DNA of 12,758 nt from JBBKWJ01 sp037968895 (GTDB lineage Bacteria; Actinomycetota; Acidimicrobiia; Acidimicrobiales; SZUA-35): the NCBI GenBank assembly GCA_037968895.1, contig JBBKWJ010000115.1, forward strand, positions 1 to 12,758. Direction: 5' to 3'. Made by a program: the position numbers and the translations under genes. Of the stretch, positions 6,879 to 12,758 are shown one piece after another. The notes beneath the pieces were generated by a model that saw nothing but the letters and a program-made list of their open reading frames with translations, made no database searches and was not told where the DNA came from. Each line of letters opens with the position of its first letter. Within the stretch, counting starts at the first letter, position 1.

Positions 6879-7412
6879 CTAGGAGGCAGGAGCTTGGGCG
6901 AGGCCGAGATCAGAGAGTCGATCTACTGCGTGATCGATATCGACGCCAAGAATACACGCCACGGCTCGGAGGTCGTCTTGACGAACCGTCAGGACTCGAC
7001 CGTTAAAGTCTTGGCGTTGTACCTGGATCATGCCGAGGTAACGGGCGAGCATTTCGCCCTCCGGGCCGGCGACCGCGTCGAGCTGCGTCAGATTAAGCGT
7101 GACTCCCGAACGACCGGAGCGTTCGGTGAGATCGATAGCGCTCGGGGTCATTCCAAGTGCAGACACTCGTGGGAGCAGCTGATCGACGGGGACGTTGTAG
7201 AACTGTGCGAGCCGTTCGAGGCGTGGCACCGAGATCGCTCGTTCGCCACGCTCATACGCGCCAAGGACCGACGCCTTGAACTCCTGATCGGAGGTTGCCT
7301 CTACCTCTTGCAGCGAGAGTCGCTTCTGACGGCGGATGGCCCGAAGACGTTCACCAACCCGGCGGCCGTATACCGACCCCGCTTCATTGTGCTCGTCGTG
7401 CTCAGCGCTCAT
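6879..7412 (-). CDS. BldD-family transcriptional regulator with a cyclic-di-GMP signature
   Basis: The 177-residue protein resembles Streptomyces BldD along its whole length. An N-terminal XRE-type helix-turn-helix (about 16-80) includes GERLRAIRRQKRLSLQEVE, GAYERGERAISVPRL and the end FYNVPVDQLLP. After a linker of about 20 residues comes the BldD C-terminal domain (about 104-170) with LNLTQLD, RYLGMIQVQRQDFNGRVLTV and RQDDLR. The cyclic-di-GMP motif RxD-x8-RxxD, defined for BldD, is complete: R133, D135, R144 and D147. In Streptomyces, BldD dimerised by tetrameric cyclic-di-GMP represses development genes; here targets are unknown, though ligand binding is a fair expectation. GGGAG lies 4 bases before the ATG. 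The gene has its own upstream region (7413-7524), since a possible rsmE terminator precedes it. I did not find a convincing BldD box there. A call of orthology would need a tree, so no symbol is given. Confidence 0.9.
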   Translation of the reverse strand: MSAEHDEHNEAGSVYGRRVGERLRAIRRQKRLSLQEVEATSDQEFKASVLGAYERGERAISVPRLERLAQFYNVPVDQLLPRVSALGMTPSAIDLTERSGRSGVTLNLTQLDAVAGPEGEMLARYLGMIQVQRQDFNGRVLTVRQDDLRAVACILGVDIDHAVDRLSDLGLAQAPAS

Positions 7413-7524
7413 ACGTCTCCCAGCGATCAGAACTTAGACCGGAACACCCGTGCGGTGCTGCTCGACCACGCGACACCCTTAGGCCCGTCGCTTCGTGCAA
7501 CACGTTAGGCGGCGCAGAGCGCAG

Positions 7525-7545
7525 GTTCAACCACTGTTGGTGAAC
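7525..7545 (-). terminator. Hairpin after rsmE, possible transcript end
   Basis: GTTCA at 7525-7529 pairs with TGAAC at 7541-7545, and CCA (7531-7533) with TGG (7538-7540), around a CTGT loop with one bulged base. It begins 13 bases past the rsmE stop on the minus strand. No U-tract follows in the rsmE direction. A pyrimidine-rich run follows on the plus side instead (7546-7560), where no gene needs ending. It could be a non-canonical terminator, a 3'-end stabiliser, or chance. Confidence 0.35.
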
Positions 7546-7558
7546 TCTTTCTTTTCCT

Positions 7559-8254
7559 CTAATAAATTGACCGCTGCGAGGCCAACAAAACCCCCGCCGC
7601 AATCGCAGCAGTTTCGGCCCGCAGAATCGTTCCTGGCAACCCAACACGGTCTTTTCCGGCGAGCTCTTCCTCGCTCCAACCGCCTTCGGGACCGACGCAG
7701 ATGAGTGAACCGTCCGGCGATAGTCCTTGTAAACCGAGCGGCGGCCCTCCTGGTTCGGCGAGTGCTATCTGGTAGCCGTCAGAGTGAAGCGAGGTCAGCG
7801 ACACCGGTCCCTCGATCAGGGGACGAAACAGCCGCTTGCTTTGCATGCACGCTTCGGCTGCAACCCTATTCATGCGATCAAGCTGCTTTGCCCCTCTCGT
7901 CCCGTCCCATCGGACGACCGAACGTCGCGTCTCGAGCACGACAATTCGATCGATGCCAAGCTCGACGAGTTTCTGCACGACGAAGTCAGGGCGCTCCGCT
8001 TTCACTGGCGCGAATCCGACCCCGATCAGCGGTGCTGGCGCAGTGACGATTTGAATCTCGCCAGTTAACTCGGCGACCTCGCCGAGCACGGCAGGGGCCC
8101 ACTTTCCGGCGCCATCACCGACAGCAATCGGCGCTCCAATCGGAAGTCGGAGCGACTTTGTCAGATGTCGAAGGTCGTGCTCAGAGAGTGTGGGGTGAGC
8201 CAGATCATCGACAAAGACGAGCGGCGATTTCCGCAAGAACTCAGCAACCGCCAT
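7559..8254 (-). CDS. rsmE: 16S rRNA (uracil-1498-N3) methyltransferase RsmE
   Basis: RsmE is a SPOUT-class methyltransferase that uses S-adenosylmethionine to methylate N3 of U1498 of 16S rRNA in the assembled 30S subunit. The 231 residues are the family length. An N-terminal PUA-like RNA-binding domain (about 1-70, with HDLRHLTKSLRLPIG) leads into the SPOUT fold: FVVQKLVELGIDRIV (91-105), EACMQSKR (134-141), the trefoil-knot motif GPEGGWSEEEL (188-198) and LRAETAAIAA (211-220), which bind the cofactor. The ATG at 8254 lies 12 bases after the dnaJ stop, with AGGT about 9 bases upstream, so it is the third gene of hrcA-dnaJ-rsmE, a gene order standard in Actinobacteria. A hairpin follows the stop. 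Confidence 0.95.
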   Translation of the reverse strand: MAVAEFLRKSPLVFVDDLAHPTLSEHDLRHLTKSLRLPIGAPIAVGDGAGKWAPAVLGEVAELTGEIQIVTAPAPLIGVGFAPVKAERPDFVVQKLVELGIDRIVVLETRRSVVRWDGTRGAKQLDRMNRVAAEACMQSKRLFRPLIEGPVSLTSLHSDGYQIALAEPGGPPLGLQGLSPDGSLICVGPEGGWSEEELAGKDRVGLPGTILRAETAAIAAGVLLASQRSIY

Positions 8255-8266
8255 TGACTGGTGAAC

Positions 8267-9382
8267 CTACGAGAACTTTGACTTGAGACGGGATAGGAAT
8301 CCGTCGCTATGTTCGTCGATTGACTCGCCTCTGAGCTCGGCGAAGCGACGCAAAAGTTCGGCCTGTTCGGCGTCGAGTTCAGTTGGAGTGTCGACAATGA
8401 GCGTCAGCAGCATTCGACCACGGCCGCGGCCTCGGAGACGAGGTACGCCGTGCTCGCGGAGCGTAAAGACCTTGCCGGTCTGGGAGCCGGACGGGACCTC
8501 GACGTCGACGGCATCGTCAAGGGTGTGGAACGAGATAGTCGCGCCGAGCGCAGCCTGGGCGACTGCGACATGCAACTCAGCGAGCAGATCGTCGCCGTCA
8601 CGCGCGAATACCGGGTGCTGCTTGACCCTGACCTCGACATAGAGGTCGCCTGCGCCCCCGCCTCGGGGGCCGACCGCACCGCGACCAGAGAGCCGCAAGG
8701 TCGACCCGTGGCCAACGCCAGCCGGAATATCAACGGTGTACGTTCGGTCTTCGACGTTTCGGCCCTCGCCATTACAGCGAGTGCAAGGATGCGAGATGGT
8801 GCTTCCCTGCCCGGCGCATCGAGGGCAGGTCGTGGTGGTCATCATCTGACCAAGGAACGACTGGCGAACTTGCTGCACCTGGCCAGCGCCGTTGCACTGA
8901 CCGCAGGTTTCGGCCGAGGCGCCTTCGGCTGCACCTGTTGCCTCGCAAGTGTCGCATGACACCGCGGTTCGAACGGTGACCTCTTTGGCCACGCCGTGCA
9001 CCGTGTCTTCAAGATCGAGTTCGGCGACAACCTCAAGGTCGACACCGCGTTGGGGCCCCGCCGAGCGGCCGCCACCACCGCCACCTGCGGTGTTGAAAAA
9101 CGCTTCGAAAATGTCGCCGAGTCCGCCACCGCCGCTGAAGGGGTCGCCGCCAAAGCCAGCGCCTTGACCGCCCGACTGACCGAACCGGTCGTAGTGGGAT
9201 CTCTTCTGGGGATCGCTCAGGGTCTCGTATGCCTCAGCCACCTGTTTGAACTCGGCTTCGGCCGCCTCGTTTCCGGGGTTGGCGTCGGGATGGAGTTCAC
9301 GAGCCCGCTTTCGATATGCCTTCTTGATTTCATCTTGGCTAGCGCCACGCGAGACACCCACCAGATCATAGAAATCGCTCAT
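8267..9382 (-). CDS. dnaJ: Chaperone DnaJ (DnaJ2-type, type I Hsp40)
   Basis: This co-chaperone stimulates the ATPase of DnaK and delivers unfolded clients. From ATG at 9382 the 371 residues show a J domain (1-68) with the HPD motif at 31-33, and a Gly/Phe-rich linker (about 69-106). The zinc domain has four CxxCxxxG repeats at 143-150, 160-167, 186-193 and 200-207; the first is CDTCEATG, with Ala in place of the usual first Gly. C-terminal substrate-binding domains follow (about 215-335). An in-frame upstream start at 9430 would lie inside hrcA and add 16 residues unlike a J domain, so 9382 is chosen. A purine run, GAAGAGAA, precedes it. It lies 10 bases after hrcA, matching the second actinobacterial dnaJ that accompanies hrcA, and not the copy in the dnaK-grpE operon; no dnaK or grpE is present here. 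Confidence 0.96.
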   Translation of the reverse strand: MSDFYDLVGVSRGASQDEIKKAYRKRARELHPDANPGNEAAEAEFKQVAEAYETLSDPQKRSHYDRFGQSGGQGAGFGGDPFSGGGGLGDIFEAFFNTAGGGGGGRSAGPQRGVDLEVVAELDLEDTVHGVAKEVTVRTAVSCDTCEATGAAEGASAETCGQCNGAGQVQQVRQSFLGQMMTTTTCPRCAGQGSTISHPCTRCNGEGRNVEDRTYTVDIPAGVGHGSTLRLSGRGAVGPRGGGAGDLYVEVRVKQHPVFARDGDDLLAELHVAVAQAALGATISFHTLDDAVDVEVPSGSQTGKVFTLREHGVPRLRGRGRGRMLLTLIVDTPTELDAEQAELLRRFAELRGESIDEHSDGFLSRLKSKFS

Positions 9383-9392
9383 ACAGTTCTCT

Positions 9393-10388
9393 TCAACCTT
9401 CGCTAAGCCGGCGGCCCAGTTGGCGACCAACGACCGCTACCGCGGCCATCGCTTGCGGATAATTCATTCGGGTCGGGCCGAGAACAGCAATTGAACCTGC
9501 ATGCTCGCCATCGACCTGAAACGGGGAGACGACTACGCTACAGCCTGCGAGTGGCTCGACCCCGGTTTCTGCGCCAATCGCCACAGTCATCCCGCGGTTC
9601 ACGACGTCGCCAAGCATGCTCACCACAATTAGTTGCTGTTCGAGAATGCTGAGCACTTGTCTGACGGAGTCGAGCGCCTCAAACGATGCCGCGACCCTCG
9701 ATCGCCCGTCGACATAGACCCGCTCGAGGTGGGGACTGTCGTGCTTGATCTGTACGACAATTTCGTCAATTGCCCGATCGAGCCTGGCATCGCCAACTTG
9801 GTCAAGCGGACCAGGGTTGTCGATCGTGTTGCCAATAAGAGAGACCGACAGAACTGGTTTGATGCGATCGAGGTCGGACTCGTCGAGCTCATCGGTGAGC
9901 GAGACCGTGTGCTTGTCGATCACGCCAGTCGCCATCACCACAACGACAAGCAAGACCTTCGGCCCAAGTGAGACGAGGGTGACCGAGCGGACATTGGCGG
10001 CTTCAACCGAGCGGTCGACCACGACCGATGCGTAGTCAGTGAGGTTGGAGAGCAGGCCAGCGGTCTGGCCCATCATCAACTCGATCTCGCCCTTCATGCC
10101 AAGGAAAAACTCAGACACTTGACGAGTCTCAGGTGAAGGCAATTTGGCCTCACCGACGTGATCGACGAAGTAACGGTAGCCCTTATCGGTCGGCACTCGT
10201 CCCGCACTTGTATGCGGCTGATCGAGGTAGCCCTCGGCTTCGAGTGCAGCCATATCGTTTCGAACCGTCGCCGAAGATGCGCGAATCTCGGCCGAGCGCG
10301 CGATCGCGCCCGAACCAACGGGCAATGCCGTCTCGATGTATTCCTGCACCACAGCGGTCAGGATGCTGGCTTTTCGTTCGTCGAGCAT
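9393..10388 (-). CDS. hrcA: Heat-inducible transcription repressor HrcA
   Basis: HrcA represses heat-shock operons such as groESL by binding the CIRCE inverted repeat, and depends on GroEL for activity. The 331 residues begin MLDERKASILTAVVQEYI. The winged-helix DNA-binding domain spans about 1-76: ASSATVRNDMAALE (37-50) is the recognition region, and PHTSAGRVPTDKGYRYFVD (58-76) the wing and family signature. The GAF-like and inserted dimerisation domains follow, ending LGPTRMNYPQAMAAVAVVGRQL. The length is normal. The ATG at 10388 is preceded by only a weak AGG-containing run. The gap to the lepA stop is 66 bases, room for a promoter but with no CIRCE sequence. The 10-base gap to dnaJ points to co-transcription. 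Which genes it controls cannot be read from this window. Confidence 0.96.
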   Translation of the reverse strand: MLDERKASILTAVVQEYIETALPVGSGAIARSAEIRASSATVRNDMAALEAEGYLDQPHTSAGRVPTDKGYRYFVDHVGEAKLPSPETRQVSEFFLGMKGEIELMMGQTAGLLSNLTDYASVVVDRSVEAANVRSVTLVSLGPKVLLVVVVMATGVIDKHTVSLTDELDESDLDRIKPVLSVSLIGNTIDNPGPLDQVGDARLDRAIDEIVVQIKHDSPHLERVYVDGRSRVAASFEALDSVRQVLSILEQQLIVVSMLGDVVNRGMTVAIGAETGVEPLAGCSVVVSPFQVDGEHAGSIAVLGPTRMNYPQAMAAVAVVGRQLGRRLSEG

Positions 10389-10416
10389 GTTGGGGCCTGA
10401 TCCCTAGCGAATGCGC

Positions 10417-10432
10417 CGAGTCTACCTACTCG
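10417..10432. repeat. Short perfect inverted repeat between lepA and hrcA
   Basis: CGAGT (10417-10421) and ACTCG (10428-10432) flank a 6-base spacer in the 66-base gap upstream of hrcA. It could be a regulator half-site pair or a weak hairpin. The arm order is GAGT then ACTC, the reverse of CIRCE, so it is not the usual HrcA operator. A five-base arm can arise by chance. Confidence 0.25.
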
Positions 10433-10454
10433 ACGAGGCCACCTGCGTCACGGA

Positions 10455-12245
10455 CTAGTCGTCGAGGCGGAGCGCACGGATGAACGTATCGGGCGGGATG
10501 TCGACCCGGCCGATTGATTTCATGCGCTTCTTGCCTTCCTTCTGCTTCTTGAGCAGCTTGTTTTTCCGGGTCACATCGCCGCCGTAGAGCTTCGCAGTGA
10601 CGTCTTTTCTGAACGCCCTCACCGTCTCACGAGCGATAAACCGGCCGCCGATAGCGGCCTGGATCGGCACCTCAAACTGCTGACGGGGAATGATCTCTTT
10701 CAGCTTTTCGGTCATCCGACGCCCATATTCGTAGGCATTGTCGCGATGAACCACGGTCGAGAAGGCGTCGACCTGTTCGCTGTTGAAAAGAATGTCGACC
10801 CTCACCAGGTCGCCTGGCTCGTAGCCAGTTGGTTCAAAACCGAGCGAGGCGTAACCCTGGGTGCGGCTTTTCAATTGATCGAAGAAATCGATCACAACTT
10901 CGGCCAACGGCAGCTTGTAGACCATCTCGATCCGGTCAGGAGAGAGGTATTCCATCTTCTCCATGGTGCCCCTGCGGTTCTGACAGAGTTCCATCAATGT
11001 GCCGGTGTAGTCGGACGGCGTAATCATCGACGCCCGCAAGTATGGCTCTTCGATCATGGACCAGTCGCCTGATGGTGGCAGATCGGATGGGTTGTCGATT
11101 TCTCGAACCTCGCCGTCGTTCATCGTGATTCGGTATTGCACCGACGGCGAGGTTGCGATCAGGTTGAGATCGAATTCTCGTTCAAGTCGCTCCCTCACAA
11201 TCTCCATATGGAGCAAGCCGAGGAATCCACAGCGAAAACCAAAACCGAGAGCGGTCGACGACTCGGGTTCGAAGGTAAAAGAGCCATCATCAAGTTGGAG
11301 CTTGTCGAGGGCGTCTCGGAATGTTTCATAGTCGTCGCCATCGACCGGGTACAGGCCGCAGAACACCATTGCCTGGGGATCGAGGTAGCCCGGGAGGACC
11401 TCGGTGGCCGAACCGATCGCAGTTGTGATGGTTTCGCCTGAGCGTGCTTGGCGAACGTCTTTGATTCCGGAAATCAGATAACCGACTTCACCCGCAACCA
11501 GGCTTTTCACCGGGCTGTTGTTTGGAGTACGGACACCAACTTCTTCGGCCGGGTGCACACCGCCTGATTGCATGAAGAGAAGGCGCTCGCCTTGCGTCAG
11601 CTCGCCATGGACGACCCTGACGCTCGATACGACACCGCGGTAGTTATCAAAATGGCTATCGAAGATCAGCGCCTGCAACGGCCCGTCAGGATTGCCCTTC
11701 GGAGCCGGGATTCGCTCGATGATTGCTTCGAGAAGCTCCTCAACTCCGTCGCCAGTCTTGGCCGAGATCCGAAGGACGTCCTCGGCAGGAATACCGAGCA
11801 CAGTTTCGATCTCGCCTGCGTACTTGTCGGGATCGGCGGCCGGAAGGTCAAGCTTGTTGAGGACCGCGACGACCTCTAGATTCGCTTCGAGTGCGAGGTA
11901 CATGTTGGCCAAGGTCTGCGCCTCGATGCCTTGAGCGGCGTCGACGACAAGGACAACGCCCTCACATGCGGCCAACGAGCGGCTGACTTCGTAGCCGAAG
12001 TCGACGTGGCCGGGTGTGTCAATCAGATTGATGACGTGTCCCCTCCACTCCAGACGAACGCTCTGCAGCTTGATGGTGATGCCCCGCTCACGCTCGATAT
12101 CCATCGAATCGAGATATTGCGCACGCATCTCGCGCTGTTGAACCGCGCCACAGATTTCGAGGAGACGGTCAGCCAGCGTGGACTTTCCGTGGTCGATGTG
12201 GGCGATAATGGCGATATTGCGGAGTTTTGTGCGATCAACAGCCAT
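10455..12245 (-). CDS. lepA: Elongation factor 4 (LepA), translational GTPase
   Basis: LepA is a ribosome-associated GTPase that resembles EF-G and is proposed to back-translocate stalled ribosomes or aid initiation and 30S assembly. From ATG at 12245 the 596 residues carry G1 AHIDHGKST (15-23), the switch I element RGITIK (54-59), G3 DTPGH (76-80) and G4 NKLD (130-133), then domain II, EF-G-like domains III and V (FGFRCGFLGLLHMEIVRERL) and the LepA-specific C-terminal domain with KKQKEGKKRMK near the end. Two in-frame starts lie upstream, GTG at 12278 and ATG at 12269. None of the three has a good Shine-Dalgarno sequence, and family homology begins at the 12245 methionine (AVDRTKLRNIAIIAHIDHGK), so that is preferred. 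It is divergent from rpsT and separated from hrcA by 66 bases. hemW, often next to lepA, is absent. Confidence 0.96.
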   Translation of the reverse strand: MAVDRTKLRNIAIIAHIDHGKSTLADRLLEICGAVQQREMRAQYLDSMDIERERGITIKLQSVRLEWRGHVINLIDTPGHVDFGYEVSRSLAACEGVVLVVDAAQGIEAQTLANMYLALEANLEVVAVLNKLDLPAADPDKYAGEIETVLGIPAEDVLRISAKTGDGVEELLEAIIERIPAPKGNPDGPLQALIFDSHFDNYRGVVSSVRVVHGELTQGERLLFMQSGGVHPAEEVGVRTPNNSPVKSLVAGEVGYLISGIKDVRQARSGETITTAIGSATEVLPGYLDPQAMVFCGLYPVDGDDYETFRDALDKLQLDDGSFTFEPESSTALGFGFRCGFLGLLHMEIVRERLEREFDLNLIATSPSVQYRITMNDGEVREIDNPSDLPPSGDWSMIEEPYLRASMITPSDYTGTLMELCQNRRGTMEKMEYLSPDRIEMVYKLPLAEVVIDFFDQLKSRTQGYASLGFEPTGYEPGDLVRVDILFNSEQVDAFSTVVHRDNAYEYGRRMTEKLKEIIPRQQFEVPIQAAIGGRFIARETVRAFRKDVTAKLYGGDVTRKNKLLKKQKEGKKRMKSIGRVDIPPDTFIRALRLDD

Positions 12246-12335
12246 GACGACTGGGAACGTTACCGCCATCGACGGCACTTGAGAGTGGTGTTCGCATCAT
12301 GGGTCGCTATCATCCAGCAGTCGATAGTTCGTCTC

Positions 12336-12340
12336 AGAGG
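12336..12340 (+). promoter_or_regulatory. Ribosome binding site of rpsT
   Basis: AGAGG lies 8 bases before the GTG at 12349 and supports that non-ATG start. Upstream, TATCAT at 12308-12313 could serve as a -10 hexamer, but no good -35 stands 16-18 bases before it, so the promoter remains unplaced. Confidence 0.55.
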
Positions 12341-12348
12341 ATTTTTAC

Positions 12349-12606
12349 GTGGCCAACATTAAGAGCCAGATCAAGCGCAACAAGCAGACCGAGAAGCGCA
12401 ACCTGCGCAATCGCAAGATCCGCGCCGAAATGGGCACCCGGGTCAAGTCTGCTGAAGCCGCAGCTGGAACCGAAACCGAAGACGAGGCCCTGCGTCTCGC
12501 CATCAAGCGCATCGATAAGGCAGCCCAGAAGGGCGTGTTGCACAAGAACACTGCGGCTCGCCGCAAGAGCCGTCTCGTCGCTCGCGTCAAGAACGCAGTT
12601 AAATAG
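12349..12606 (+). CDS. rpsT: 30S ribosomal protein S20
   Basis: S20 is a primary 16S rRNA-binding protein of the small subunit. The 85 residues begin MANIKSQIKRNKQTEKRNLR, the classic S20 start, and end KNTAARRKSRLVARVKNAVK. The protein is strongly basic and helical, at the usual family length. Translation starts at GTG with an AGAGG eight bases upstream. In E. coli, S20 limits its own translation, and an inefficient start codon is part of that control there. The GTG start here is compatible with but does not prove similar control. The gene is monocistronic: divergent from lepA and closed by a strong terminator. Confidence 0.97.
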   Translation: MANIKSQIKRNKQTEKRNLRNRKIRAEMGTRVKSAEAAAGTETEDEALRLAIKRIDKAAQKGVLHKNTAARRKSRLVARVKNAVK

Positions 12607-12639
12607 CTCGCTGCATTCCAGCTCTATAGCTCTGACTAG

Positions 12640-12662
12640 CCTGGCCCTTCGGCCGGGTTTTT
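12640..12662 (+). terminator. Intrinsic terminator of rpsT
   Basis: CCTGGCC (12640-12646) pairs with GGCCGGG (12651-12657), seven pairs with one G-U, around a CTTC loop and directly followed by TTTTT (12658-12662). It lies 34 bases after the rpsT stop. On the opposite strand no U-tract follows, so it serves the plus strand only. Confidence 0.92.
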
Positions 12663-12689
12663 CGGTTTTAGCAGTGAACCTGCAGCCGG

Positions 12690-12758
12690 CTAGCGGCTCA
12701 GCCGAGCCAGGCGAGCCACCAGAATCTCGGTGACGACGTCGGAAGGGATCGCGCTTCG
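12690..12758 (-). CDS. C-terminal fragment of a convergent gene, possibly DNA polymerase III subunit delta (holA)
   Basis: The minus-strand frame entering at 12758 reads RSAIPSDVVTEILVARLARL then SR and a TAG stop at 12692-12690. Its codons end mostly in G or C, like the other genes here, while the other two minus-strand frames are less gene-like. The residues suggest an amphipathic terminal helix. In many Actinobacteria holA stands next to rpsT in this convergent arrangement, which is the only reason for naming it. Twenty-two residues are too few to confirm. Confidence 0.45.
   Translation of the reverse strand, partial: RSAIPSDVVTEILVARLARLSR

Noticed and set aside
6804..7508. Open frame of 234 codons on the plus strand over the BldD-like gene
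   Set aside because: The opposite strand encodes a clear BldD-family protein; this frame overlaps the pseudokinase end, starts without a ribosome site and shows no recognisable motif.
7760..7767. GAGTGCTA resembling one half of the CIRCE operator
   Set aside because: It lies inside rsmE coding sequence, and no TTAGCACTC arm stands nine bases before it, so there is no inverted repeat.
8949..9406. Plus-strand open frames opposite the dnaJ 5' region, one with a proline-rich stretch
   Set aside because: The proline run is the complement of the Gly/Phe-rich linker of DnaJ; it is a composition shadow.
9383..9430. Sixteen extra N-terminal residues on DnaJ from 9430
   Set aside because: This would overlap the end of hrcA, and the J domain begins exactly at the 9382 methionine.
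10417..10432. CGAGT...ACTCG upstream of hrcA as a CIRCE operator
   Set aside because: The arms are short and in the opposite order to CIRCE, and the spacer is 6 and not 9 bases.
12246..12278. Eleven extra N-terminal residues on LepA from the GTG at 12278
   Set aside because: They match nothing in the LepA family and have no ribosome site; the ATG at 12245 fits the family start.

Overview
The window looks like a chromosomal segment of a high-GC actinobacterium, probably of the Acidimicrobiia type. This is judged from GC-rich codon use, a BldD-family regulator, an hrcA-dnaJ-rsmE...phoH-ybeY-CNNM-era gene order familiar from Actinobacteria, and an FG-GAP-like motif I associate with that class. 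Most of it is housekeeping. No rRNA, tRNA, insertion sequence, CRISPR array or prophage is visible. No gene-free stretch exceeds about 170 bases.

Layout. Positions 1-83 hold the first 27 codons of an unrecognised minus-strand gene. A DinG/XPD-type iron-sulfur helicase (90-2042, +) then runs tail to tail, with a 1-base gap, into a tightly packed minus-strand operon read right to left: phoH (5699-4761), ybeY (4764-4183), a CNNM/CorC-family membrane protein gene (4172-2907) and era (2910-2044). The coding ends overlap or nearly touch, and ybeY and the CorC gene have no evident Shine-Dalgarno sequence, so translational coupling is likely.

The accessory part is 5700-7558. A plus-strand gene (5866-6867) encodes a single-pass membrane protein with a degenerate protein-kinase fold inside and a small two-cysteine domain outside. 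It converges with a minus-strand gene (7412-6879) for a BldD-family regulator that keeps the complete RxD-x8-RxxD cyclic-di-GMP signature. The pair sits where related genomes run more or less directly from rsmE to phoH, and it splits the ancestral operon. It is the most interesting item here.

To the right, lepA (12245-10455), hrcA (10388-9393), dnaJ (9382-8267) and rsmE (8254-7559) form a second minus-strand series for translation quality, heat-shock control and ribosome methylation. grpE, dnaK and hemW, often found in this neighbourhood, are absent from the window, and no CIRCE operator was seen. Divergent from lepA, rpsT (12349-12606, +) encodes ribosomal protein S20 and ends in a strong intrinsic terminator. 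The last 69 bases are the 3' end of a convergent minus-strand gene, possibly holA by position.

Together the core genes cover ribosome assembly and maturation (Era, YbeY, RsmE, S20), translation rescue (LepA), chaperone control (HrcA, DnaJ), NTP-driven RNA/DNA work (PhoH, DinG) and ion or membrane homeostasis (CNNM). The pseudokinase and BldD-like pair may add an envelope or second-messenger signalling layer, but that link is inference.
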